In this document: in pieces, positions 17,961-30,100 of the stretch
Position numbering within the stretch: the first letter of the stretch is position 1
Layout: each line of letters opens with the position of its first letter
DNA from: Sphaeramia orbicularis
Lineage: Eukaryota > Chordata > Actinopteri > Kurtiformes > Apogonidae
Length of the DNA stretch: 64,000 nt
Reading direction: 5' to 3'
Assembly (NCBI RefSeq): GCF_902148855.1
Contig: NC_043963.1
Span: 38,459,307 to 38,523,306 of the forward strand
Program-made: the position numbers and the translations under genes
The notes under the pieces: generated by a model
Told to the model about the DNA's origin: nothing
Database searches by the model: none
Seen by the model: only the letters and a program-made list of their open reading frames with translations

Positions 17961-18284
17961 AGTGCTAAATGGTTGGGGAGCAGGAATAAATGTCCCACCA
18001 AAATGTTTCAGGTTATCATGTTTCAAAGTTCTACATAGAAATTTAGGTAAAACAACTCTAATATCTTAGTCATATATTATTTACTCACAATGTCCTGACA
18101 GTTTACTGTATGACAATAGTTAGACTTTACAAATTATAATAACTGTTAAAAGTTGATATTCTTTACCCTTGCTGCAAGTGTTTTTTTTTTTTTTTTTTGA
18201 GCATCAATAGGAGATACTTCTGTAAGTCCACAATATAACAAATCAGTGGTTCTTAAGGGGGGGCAGAGTGGTGCAGACACTGTC

Positions 18285-18345
<61 letters not shown>

Positions 18346-19456
18346 GTGAGCACATGGGGGGTTAGTGAGTCCCATCGTTGTGTGTGCATGCTGGTGCCTT
18401 AGCGACTACTGTTGTACATCACAACATTATAAATCACTCGGCACATAACCCCCCTGTTCACAGATCAGATTGAGGTCTGGGAGTGGGGGAGCATATTGTC
18501 CAGCACATCACCACCCCACCCCTGACCCTGGTTGCAAATTTGTTTTCGGGGGGCAACGGGGTAACAGATAGTCAATAATTAGGTGAGGGGAGCTCACTTT
18601 CTCACTTTGACTTTCTCACAGCTTTATCTACACATCCTCCACATACAGGTCCATCACGTTACTTGTAGAATTACTGGAATTACCACCACACACACGCACA
18701 CAATTTTTTTAAGGCATAGGGGGCGCCAGTAGGTTCATGATGCCATTAGTGGGACTTGGTTCAAAAAGGGTCGAGAAGAGAAGGTTGAGACCCTGTAATA
18801 AATCAAATGGTCTGAGAGGACATGAGGCTTCTGCCTCTAATCCTTGTCTGTGTTTTCAGGCTGTTGGAAATCTTCTTTTTGATGCAATTCATGGATAATT
18901 AAATGTATTTTACAAGGGCCCAATTAAATTATATTTAATTTAATGTAATGTAATATAATTTAACCTGTTTTCAGACAGCTGAGGGGTGGGGGTGTGAATG
19001 CAATTTTTCCGTTGGAGATGTGGAAATGTGGCTTCATGTTTCTGTGACGGTATGAAAGCTACATCTACATTTATATTCAGTCTTTTGTTGTGGACTGAGA
19101 GGAGACAGATGCAGAACAAAGGTGTGTACTGTCACATTTTGGCATTTTTCACCCGATGTGTGTTCCTGCAGCATTATGACTATTTGAAATAGAAGATTGC
19201 AGTGCAGAACCTTTTAACTGTAAATTGATACTACATGTGTTTATATTATGTATTATATATTGTATATGTTATGTATTATGTGTTTAATGCATACATACAT
19301 TTGATATAAATGTCCATTTTGTGTCATTTCCTACATCTGCCATGCCAGGGAAGAAAATCACAAACTGATAACACACAGCTTGCTGATTTCCTTTATTTAA
19401 TACATATTTATTAAGACATGAGTTTAGATCCTGTATAGCACACGTTTAAGTTGTCA
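17961..19456. other. Intergenic stretch with a long poly-G; no gene recognised
   Basis: It holds the poly-G tract and several short homopolymers. Near its right end, minus-strand AATAAA words (plus-strand TTTATT at about 19392-19410) fit the polyadenylation signal of RBL-A. Confidence 0.5.
18287..18344. repeat. 58-nt uninterrupted poly-G
   Basis: A run of 58 G follows CCC, in a G-rich neighbourhood. Such runs are rare in vertebrate DNA and are prone to sequencing and polishing error. Confidence 0.9.
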
Positions 19457-22400
19457 TTACACAGTAGGATCTGCAAAAGAGCACAAAATATTCAAATTAG
19501 ATGAAGATCTACTTTGAGGCACCAACAGCAGGCAGGATGGTTTCTGATTACTATTTTCACGTCATGTTTCTCTTTTCATTTTAAATCAAGATCAGATTAG
19601 ACTTCAGTTGTTAATTTAATATTTTTGGATTTCTTTAAATTCCGTTTATGTGAGTCACAGTACTTACATTCACAAACGTAAGCCACCTCCAGGTACTTGT
19701 AAGTGCCTTGACAAGGGTCTCCAAAGAAGGCATTGTTTGCATTGATGATGCAACTGTTTTTCCCATTACAGCTGTGGATGCAGAGTCAAAAGTTTTAGTT
19801 CATTCAGTCACTGAAAATTTTTCTTAAAACATAAATGTTGATAAATGTAACAATTGCATAATGTAGTATTTCCATTCTCTGGCACATTATCACACTTTTC
19901 CAGTAGTTTTCCAACACAAACAGATCTATGGATGATATTCATGCCATTACTAAACACAAGAGCCTCTGTGTGTTTACCGACTCTCCTCTATAAAAGCCTA
20001 CATCGTATCACAAAAACCTCATTTGATTTTCTCATTTTCACAGAAGAGCTACCACAATTAATCAATTAGTCATTGAATTATCTTCTTTTTTTTTTTTCTC
20101 TGTAAACCAAATATCTTTGGGTTTTGAACCAAACCAGACACATTTTGAACCAAACCAGACATTTTTGGATTCACCTTGGGTTTTGGGAAACACTTTTTTG
20201 TGTTGTATCCTACAGACCAAAGAATTAATCGACCAGAAGAAAAGACAATCAACAGATTAATCTACAGTGAAAATAATGCAGATAGTTGCAGCCCATGTTC
20301 CCCCGTTTAGACACTATATATCAATAAATGCACTGTTTTGAGCAATAGTTTACATCCACTTGGATTTTTCCATTAGGACAATCCAGTTGCATCATCAAAT
20401 GTTGTGGCTATTTCTTTATATTTAAATTTAAAAAAAAAACTGAAATTTTCCAACTAAGGTTCAGATGCTGGATGTAGCATTTCTTCTATATACGCAGTGG
20501 ACCACTGGCTTTTAACAATCTGTAACCTTAACAACTATTGGTGAGCGGTAAACTCACATGTAAGATCAGTAAAGACAAACAAGTTAAGGACCAGACAGAT
20601 TTCTGTTTGAGCGTCACATGGTTTGTCCACCATCCTGTTCCTATAGGACACCGGAGGAAGATTCCTTCGCATTCATTCCAATAGAACTGAACATGATTTT
20701 CAGATTTTCAGTTTCTTTCATCCAGTAGTCACCCAATTGCATACTGGATGCACTGCTCATGAGTCAAATACTTTCTTTGACATTGACATTTCTCAGACAC
20801 ACAGATCAATCAAGTCAACATTGTTTGTCAATGAACACAAATCTTGTCTAAAATAAAGCCAAATGAAGTAAATAATTATGGTAAAATAGTGGAGTTACTC
20901 ACAAAAATAGGATTATATTACATTATTATTTTATTTTGACCTTAGTAGTTTAAGCTGGAACAGTGAGGACTAAGCAGTTCATAAAATGGACAGATGGACA
21001 GTAATCTGTTTTCATTTATCTAACTAATGTTCTCAACCCTTGTGGCCACGCCCACTTTAGAGACAGGAAGTGAACTGTTTCATGTGAAAGCTTCCACTGC
21101 ACCAACTTTGTGTAAATAATCTTTAGTATATATAAATTTTTCCTCTATAACAGATAAATATGAGATTAGCCTTCCTTTGTCAAGCTTTGCACATGAAGGA
21201 ACCATCAACAAACATTCAAGTGAAGCAGCGATGAACAAAAGGCATTTGTCAGTGGAGAATGAACTGGAATCTGTACCTTTCAGCAACTTTTTTAGTGGGA
21301 TTTGAGCAGTCGACGTTTGTAATCTGTGACTCGGGCCGTTTGTAGATGCATGTGGTCTGGTCACGACGGCCATAATCAGCTCCGTAGACAAGTATTACTT
21401 GTCCTACATCTAAGAAGAGGAGCAGATTTTATAGAAATAGGCAACGTAGATGTCTTCAGATGCAACAGAAATATATTATTAATCAATCACAACTGCAAAA
21501 ATGTTCAACTTACCACAGTACAGGTGGGCCACAGAGAACTCACATGCGGTAACTTGAACTGTCAAAGGAGCAAATCACATTAGACAATGGAAGCTTTGTA
21601 TAACTTTGAAATGCCACATACTCTAGTTTCCTGCTGAAGTGTGACTCACTTGCTGGGAGGCAGGTGTAGTTGGTCTGCAGATATTTATAGGTACCTGCGC
21701 AGGGATCTGATGTGCGAACAACTTTTACGTTCAGTTCACACACACTCTTACCATCACACCTGTAGAAAAAAAATTTAAAGAGCAAGCTTTTAGCACCGAG
21801 CCAAATCACACCAGAACTAAAAAAAATATGTAATGTATGTGTCCTGCTGTAATATATCAGTTGGGGAGACTGAGCAGTATCGATGAATGCTTCATTTTGT
21901 AAGAGTCGCCTCTAATGACTACAGTGAGTTTTTAACCAGTTCCACAGTTTTGGCAACATGGCCATTTGTTTCACCGTGTACTGACAGAATACATCCACAC
22001 AATATGTATGTTTGATTGGCACTGTTACTGCTTGTTTATGTGTGTGTCATGCATTAAATCAGGGGTGTCAAATTAATTTTTATTCAGGGGCCACAAACTG
22101 CCCAATATGATCCGGACCAGTAAAATAATAACAGTGAAAAAAGTCAAATTACATTGTGAAAATGTTTACCTTTACAAACTTTCCTTAAAAAAATGAATAA
22201 CATGAACAACTTGAAATGTCTTAAGAAAAATAAGTGCAATTTCAACACCATAGTTTATCATTTACACATGTGCATTACAACTTACAGATCACAGTGGATC
22301 TACAAATACACAAAACCTTTAGCAACAGGCTGAATTTTGCCTCTTCATATTTGTTCAGATTATTCACATGATTTGTCAAAGAATGGTTTGTACATGTAAA

Positions 22401-23452
22401 CATTTTCATGTAATTTACTTCACAAAATTTGGAGTTGTCATTGTTTATAGGTAATAATGATAGTATTTTACAGGTCTGACCCAATGATTTAAAATGTTTG
22501 ACATCCTTGACTGTTAATATCTTCAGTGTAATTTTTGTATGTTACAAAGTCATCCAAGGGGCCAGATTGGACCCTTTGGTGGGCTGGTTTTGGCCCACTG
22601 GCCATATGTTTGACCCCTGTGCATTAAATTATCAACCAAATTTTAATTGATTCACCAATTAAAAAAACAAAACAAAACATGTGATTTGCACCTTGTCCTG
22701 ATGACATCTGTGGTGCCCTGCTGGGAGCACGATGTATCAGAAATCTGGTTTGCAGGTCTGCCCTCACTGCAGGTCTCAGAGTCTGCACGTCCATAGAGAG
22801 CAGACTGCACACCAATGACTCCGAAATCTGTCATACACACAAAGATAAATTAGCGCATTTGAACACAACCTTACAATATAATATTACAACAAAATACCAC
22901 CACAGCTTTAATATTGAGCAGAACCATAAGAGCATAAAGGACACAGAACAGCAAACTATTAAATCCTATACTTGTTGGATTATTAACAAAAAGTAAAGGA
23001 CACTCTGAATCAGTTTGCATCAAAAGGACTTAAACTTATTATTAACAGTTGTCACTTATATGTGGCATCATATTTTTATTTTTACAAGATATATGTATGT
23101 CTTTTGAATCACTAATATGCTTTAGGCTAAATGAACTATTTTGGCCAGAGAACAAATATCATATTTTTTCATTTGATATTTGATTTTATTATAATTATTT
23201 TGTTTTTTTAAACTGGCCCCACACCATACTGTTTTATATTAGAAACTGAATGAAACATGGGTGCCATATTATTTATTTGTGCAATTTATAAAGAAAACTG
23301 TTTTTGAAATAAACAAAAATACTGTTCATTACATTCAATGATTCAAGGAACTTTATTGTCATACCAGCACACATTTACACACGAGATGGCATGAAATTTG
23401 GTACCTGAGGTCCCAGATTTAGCCCAATAAAAAAAAAAAAATAAATTAATAA

Positions 23453-23531
<79 letters not shown>

Positions 23532-23560
23532 AAACAATATATACATAAAAAAGAACTTTG

Positions 23561-23601
<41 letters not shown>

Positions 23602-25359
23602 TGAAAAATAGGCCTATGTATAAAAACACTTGTGCAAAATGCGAAGAGAGGAAGTCTGATTGGTCACTGGCCTGTATTACACATAATACCATTCATTATA
23701 TACACAGTCATCCATGTGTGTACATGTTTATTATTACACAGTACACAAAGTATGATGTTCTAATCCCATTTTATTGATTATTCTAAGTTCTTAGTTATGT
23801 TTTTGTTTTTTTATTCTATTTTATGGCTGGTACTGTATGTAATTCTATTTGAAAATATTACATTATATGAATTTTAAATATTAATTCTATTCATTTACCT
23901 TTATCACTTTCACAAACTATTAATTTATGTTTCAGTAATTTCATGAACCACCTCTTAAAATACAGAACAGGTATATCGGTAAGTAAACACTATACTGCAT
24001 ATCATTTATGGAGTTTTTCACAGTGCATTTACTACAGACACCACTAGGCGTCGCTAAAGTCTTCATTCTGCATTCTGACAGACTCCAATCTCCAAATGTA
24101 CAAATAATTGTAGACAGTTGATGCTTCATACCACAACTGAGGCGATGGACGTTGTAGCTGTTGTCACAGGTGGTAACTGTCTTTGTGGAAACGACTAAAA
24201 CACATCAAAGTATAAGATGATGTTCAAGATGCAGATGTGAGAATAACTATTGTCATAATTACCATATGTTCACTCAGATATTTACCTGTTTCCATCAAGA
24301 ACAAGGTCACTGCCAGCACTGTAAAGACAAAGATTTGGAAACATTTTATATATTTTGCTTTTGAGTGAATCAAATCCACCATCCTATATCCCACAAAGTA
24401 TTAAAAACCCAACCCATCTTTTTTTTAACACATCAGAAAGCAAAGAGGAATGACCCTCATTTTCACTGGGGTAGAGTTACACAAAACAAATGCTGACACA
24501 ATAAAAAAAGAGGAAGAAACGGGTGGCAACAGTTACATTATCAAGGTTACAAATGTTCAAAGTATGTTGAAAGTAAAGTGCAGGAAAGAACATAGCAGTT
24601 AAACCATGAAATGGCCTCAGTGGTATTAACCCTTGAAGACCTAACCATCCAAAAGTGACCAAAAGCATCTATTGATCAAAAATGTTAAACTTTAAGCCAT
24701 TAGTCCTATCAATACATGTAGATAATTCACATATAATGCCGTTTCTCAACTTTTTATCGTCATCAGATATGACCCATTTGGATGTTACGGTTATCATCTT
24801 CTTCAACATAAATTCATCAGTAAAACCCATGATATTTCACAAATGACAAGGAACATTCCAGATTTTTCTGAAAAATGCAAAATGCAGAGGATAATATAAT
24901 AAACGATAATAAATTACTCAGGAATGGTTAGATGTGATGAGAAAAATGCATCTGGAATTTGCCGCTAAAATAGTTCTGGGTCTTATATGGTTAATGATAA
25001 ATAATAATTATATTCATTAAACTGAAAGAGTGAAAGTATGTTACAAATGTGTTGTCTTGAACCTTTGCTATAGTTACAAAAACTAATGTCAAAGATAGAT
25101 AGACTTGTATTTTTCTAATTAATTAAATATACAAGACAGCTTTTTCCATTCATTGCATTTAAAGTTTGGTGTGGTTGGTAGATTATGGTCAATAATGGTA
25201 GCAAATTGAGACCAAGTAGCTTTAAAGTAACAATTATAGATCAGAACTGTGTCTAAGCTTTAAACTGTACAACCGTTCTACAAAAACTTGTCATTGTTAC
25301 TCCTTTTGTAAATTCATTGTGTACTTACGCAGTCTTCCAGTCAGTCTGCTGTTGTGCAT
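19457..25359 (-). CDS. Rhamnose-binding lectin A, two SUEL domains, complete
   Basis: It encodes a secreted lectin for L-rhamnose/galactose sugars. Nine exons join in frame to 222 residues: 25329-25359, 24286-24318, 24132-24194, 22692-22827, 21650-21759, 21514-21558, 21277-21409, 19668-19771 and 19457-19470. Exons 1-2 give a signal peptide ([12 protein letters not shown] core). Domain 1 (exons 3-5) runs from [15 protein letters not shown] through [11 protein letters not shown] to [17 protein letters not shown]. Domain 2 (exons 6-8) runs from [13 protein letters not shown] through [14 protein letters not shown] to [18 protein letters not shown]. Both domains keep the family's YGR and DPC motifs. 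Every splice site is GT-AG. The last exon, coding only YPTV and stop, is inferred from phase and acceptor. Introns hold a hAT MITE, a piggyBac MITE and long AT repeats. Confidence 0.92.
20050..20294. repeat. Short inverted-repeat MITE (second GATTAATC-type copy)
   Basis: It ends in ATAGTTGCAGCCC and contains AACCAAACCAGACA, GGGTTTTGGGAAACAC and AGATTAATC blocks typical of the family also seen at 5045-5276. It lies in intron 8 of RBL-A. Confidence 0.6.
22060..22621. mobile_element. Non-autonomous hAT element (562 bp) in RBL-A intron 4
   Basis: The ends are CAGGGGTGTCAAAT and, read inward from the right, CACAGGGGTCAAAC. The flanks carry a perfect 8-bp duplication CATTAAAT (22052-22059 and 22622-22629). 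It belongs to the same family as 1533-2142, shown by shared GGGGCCACA and GGCCAGATTGG blocks. No coding content. Confidence 0.9.
23340..23600. repeat. Poly-A / (TA)n / (AAT)n compound repeat
   Basis: An A-rich run (23430-23470) passes into (TA)n at 23471-23527 and an AAT-type run at about 23563-23597. The segment before it (TTCAAGGAACTTTATTGTCAT) resembles a fish retroelement 3' region, so the whole may be a retroposon tail. It lies in RBL-A intron 3. Confidence 0.7.
24630..24990. mobile_element. PiggyBac-like MITE (361 bp) in RBL-A intron 1
   Basis: It is flanked on both sides by TTAA (24626-24629 and 24991-24994), the piggyBac target. The ends are CCCTTGAAGACCTAA and, read inward from the right, CCATATAAGACCCAGAA, which share CC...AAGACC. 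No coding content. Confidence 0.7.
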
Positions 25360-26285
25360 GGTTATTGATTATCCTAGTTGTAAGTTAGAGTGGAGCTAAT
25401 GTGCCCTTGGAAGAAGCACACCTGCTATTTATTCTGTCGGGGCTATGCCGGATGCAATTTGCCAAACAATGGCTTTGGGTTTTTCAAGTGAACAAGAGAC
25501 AGAAGTAGGAGGACACAGTGAAGTATTGCTTAAGAAACACTACAAAGAACACAATGGTGATGACAAATACCATATAAAAAAAAAATACTGAAAGGTGAGG
25601 CACAGAAAAAGCACAGAAGAACAAAGGGTGACAAAAAGAAATGTCAGAAAGCATTATATAAGTTATGTGAAGGTCATGAGTGGGCTGCATTATCTGTGAT
25701 GTTACGATAATTCTCTTCCTCATGGATGGTTATTCCTGTTTGACATCATTGCTGTAAAATGCATTGTCTTCCTTAAAGAGGTTCTCAAACAGGTGGGTGT
25801 TTTTTGGAGACTTTATTTCCTTGATTAACACAGAAGGCAATTGTTGGAGTTAAGTATAGTATAATCTTTATCTGGGCCTTTAACGTCCCTGAGGTAGAAA
25901 AACAAATCTGGCCTTTTGATTGTACTATGTTCGGCATGCTTTATGTGTTGTCTTTTGTTGTATTATAAGTGTCTTTTATCTTTTGTTCATCTCTGGCAAA
26001 AACAGAGGCAAACATTTCTTAAACCATTTCTGAAACGTTAACTCAACAATCCAGCAATAAGTCTGCCAAAGCAAGATTTTCTAAAATGTTGAAGACTGTT
26101 GTGATGTTATTAAAATCATGATCTCATCTCTTTAATCACATTAATGGGATATAATTCTCTCTTATCTGCAGGGGTTTGTAGACAAGACATATTAATTAAT
26201 TCTGCTGGATTTTGTTGAATCTTCATCTTAAACTTTCAATAATCCCTCCTGAGTTGTTGTGAGCAGGTGGCAAGTTTTATATTAA

Positions 26286-26618
26286 GCCTTTATCAGGCAA
26301 ATTACTATTTTTGGTCATTTCCTCAAACATCAAATATGGGGCCAATCCTGTGCATCAGTGAGGTCCAGGAGCATGTTGGTTTTTAGAAACATTATACAGT
26401 GATTCCGAGAGATTTTATGGACATTTTCAAACTGTAAATAGTGAATATGAGTGATTTTTGTCAGTTTACGACCTTATAACAGTTGTTTTATTACATGTGT
26501 TTACTTTTTAGCAAGTGCTGATCAGATGTTTTTTGGCAAGGTAGATGACGATGTCCAATAACACGCTAAGGTTGAAATTTTGAATTTCAGAGCTTTTCAA
26601 TGAGTGCCCTATAAAGGG
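26286..26618. mobile_element. PiggyBac-like MITE (333 bp), copy 1
   Basis: It is flanked by TTAA at 26282-26285 and 26619-26622. The ends are GCCTTTATC and, read inward from the right, CCCTTTATAGGGCACTC. It is homologous, in opposite orientation, to 42596-42925. It lies between RBL-A and RBL-B. The rest of 25360-27177 has no recognised gene. Confidence 0.8.
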
Positions 26619-27177
26619 TTAAGGAACAGTGCCTCAGACTTGTTCATTTTAGAATAAAAACTGTCTTCTTTTCTTTGTTTGTTTGGACCATTCCAATGAT
26701 TTATTGGGCTGTTTAAGCACTCAGAACACAGAAATGTACTCACTGAGCTATACACTTAGTTTTACTGTGATCCTATTGACATAAACTTGTTGGTTCTCGT
26801 AATATCAATATAACCTCATCCTGTTCCTCTTTAGCAATTATCCGCTCTGGATGACTAAACGCTGATTAACACACACCTTGTGGGTTTGTTTGTTTGTTTT
26901 TTTTTCTTATGGGCTTCCTGGAACACTACAATGCTTCTTGTCTGTGTGCTTAGATTTTTGTCCAGACTTCCTGGAACCTTTGAGAAAGGGTCAACATTAA
27001 GAGTCAGAGACTTTTTCATGGTCTGATCACTTTCCATAATTCCTCAGAAATTCTAGCCTCACTGAAGTAACAAACAGGCACAATACATTTGGCTTATTGT
27101 TGTATTTATTTCATACATGCTGATTGTGATTTAATAGTTCACAAACTCTGACTTGGACTCTCAGTTGGACTCTGATT

Positions 27178-30100
27178 TTAATTCTCACTTGGAGGTTCAC
27201 TTGGACTCTCACTTGGAGGATTACTTGGAGTCAGAGCATCTGCAAAGACAAAGGATTAATATTAGATGAATTACAGAGACAAAGCATATTAATGTAGAAC
27301 TTTTTTAGTGTTCATGTTTTTTAGTGTACACGCATGTTTACATGTAATAGATTCTGTACAATTTTTCTTTACAAACATTAATTATCAGTTTACACATATG
27401 CATATACAACTAAAAAAGGCTAGTTTGTGTAACAGTCTACAAATAGTTTTAATGTTTCTATTGGAGTCATGTGTCTGAATGCAGTCTTGGTTTTTTTTTC
27501 ATGTTTAGGAGCCTGTTTTTAAAAAAGAACAAAATTTCTTGGTCTGTAAAACTGGGCTGTGATTCAGTGACCATGAGGAAATATGAGTCCAGATGCCAGA
27601 CCAGAACCATGGTATAAAAACCCACCTCCCTCTGTCTGGATGACTGTGGAGCTACTTACCCTGACACATATACGACGCCTCCAGGTATTTGTAGGTGCCT
27701 TTACAGGGGTCTCCAAACACAGAGTTGCTCACTTTGATAATGCAGCTGTTTTTCCCATTACAGCTGCAGATGGAGAGAAATGTGTGAAATACAGGCTTGA
27801 CTTTGTGCTGCTGTTCTATTATCTGCAGGTGGATGACTGTACCTCTCAGCTACTTTGCTTGAAGGGCTTGAACAGTCAGTCTTCTGGATCTGAGAGTATG
27901 GTCGATTATAAATGCATGTAGTACGGTCACGACGGCCGTAGTCAGCACTGTAGACATGTATCACCTGCCCTTTGTCTAAAAAAACAGAGGAGAAACGATA
28001 ACAAATGTTAGTTTAAGATGCTGTTGATTAGAAAGGCAAAAAATATTGATTATGTTCGTCATTTTAAACCTGCCTTTCCCAAACTTAGACCCAGAACAAA
28101 AAAATGGGTTATGGAGCTGTTTTTGTTGGATCACTACATGCCATGAATAAAATATACGGCAGTAATACGATACGAGAATTAATTTTCCTAAATAAAACAG
28201 AAAAAGAGTGTTTTCTGGAGGTGTTGTATGTATGTTGGTAAAGGTGAAAAAAAAAATGTGTAAATGATAAAACAAGCCAAATATGGCACAACAGACAAAA
28301 ACAATGCAAAGAAAAGGCTGTCAGGGAGTGTTTTGACAGTGATAAGTCAGTAGTGTTCATGATATTAGATTTTGGTCTGCTTGATGATGGCGTTGCTACT
28401 CAAATACATTACTTTTCAGTAGGGATGCACCAATACCACTTTTTTCTTACTTACATTTGAGTACTTGCCGATACCGAGTACCGATACAAGTACTTAATAA
28501 TCCCATTCCAGTTCTTAGTTCCCTTTGTAAATGTGCTTTATTGTCGTTGTCATTAGTCTGACTGGAGCAAAGTGCTGCTACTGACATTTAATGTGTTGGA
28601 ATGAGCATTTCTCAATTAATCCACCAGAGGGCCACCGCTCTGAATTAACCATACTGGATAAATACCACGAAGAAGAGTAAAGTTTTTTGAGAAGAAGAAG
28701 AAAGTCAGTAATAACAAACATGGAGACGACAGAGGCAACACTAATGTGATACTAATATTGCAGTGTTTTCACTGGTAAGGTTTAAAAGCGAAGCTTCAGC
28801 AGGTAGAAAAAAGAGAAATGTGTGATAAGTTTCGTTTTCACTTCCGCTGGTGGCGGTCCACACTGCTCCGTACTCCCACTGGTATTCTCTGTCTGGGTAC
28901 GCATCCGCCAGCACCTGGAAAACAGATGGAATGTACGCAGAGGACGGACAGAACACTCCATCCGTATCTGTCTGTGTCTGTAACATTACTTGCAGTCAGC
29001 GTTACTTTTATCACCGTCATTTATTTGGTTCAATCTCCACACTCTTCACACTCCCCACACATTATTCCTCCTCCTCGTACCTGCTGCACTGAACTGTGAA
29101 TGTCACATGGCCGTAAGTGGTATCGGTGCAGTTGTATCGGATATCTTTTACGAGTACACACATTGAGTATCGGAGCCGATGCCCGATACTCGTATCGGTA
29201 TCGGTGCATCCCTACTTTTCAGTAGTGATTGTTGACATTTCTATCAACATTTCCATCTATTCAACATCATTATGATGATTGGAGGAGTAGTAATAATGCA
29301 GATATTATGGGACTTTATGAGATATTTTTGTAAATATGGGACCTGAGAAGGCATATAAATGATCATTTGAGTCTCCATCTCAAAAAGTTTGGGAACTGCT
29401 TCTTTAAAACCACAAGAAGAAGAGAATACACAGTCTTACCACACTGCAGGTACGCAAGTGAGTGCTCACATGTAACAAGATAATCTGTCAAAATAAGGCA
29501 CATCCTATTAGAAAAAGCAATGTTAGGTCTTCACACAGTCTGTTGGACAAAAGTTTTCTATTTTACATAAAAATAAGATCAAGTGAGTTGTCAGGTTAGA
29601 ATTGTCATTTACTGCTTTCACCACACTTGTTGACAGCAGTAACATGTTGAACATCTTGCTTCTGTAGTTGTGTTATTTCTGCAAAATGCTGCTGTTATTT
29701 TGAGCTCATTCAGACACACAAGCTAATCATCATACACGTTAAACCTGTAGTGAAATTTTGAGTGACTGACTTGCCGGAATGCAGGTGTATGTTGTGTGTA
29801 GATATCCAGTGCAGGAACCAGGGTATCTGATGTCCGCAGGGGTTAATTCACAAACTTTTTTCCCATCACATCTGCAAGCACAACATAAAGAGCCAAGAAG
29901 AATTACAGCAAGCAGAACTACATTACAGCACCAATAAACATTTTAATATTGCTTTTAATTTACTGTTTTTGCTTGTTTTTGCAATAGACTGTTGACCATA
30001 AAGTTGGAACAGTTTTGATTTCAGACACGTTCTTCTTTTTATTCCCATTTATACACATCAATAATCACCTTTGACCAGGCGTAATGATCACATTCTAAGT

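Noticed and set aside
28741-28986. 81-codon minus-strand frame inside the hAT element at 28420
   Set aside because: No BED zinc finger or hAT dimerisation motif is visible, and the element is too short to encode a transposase.
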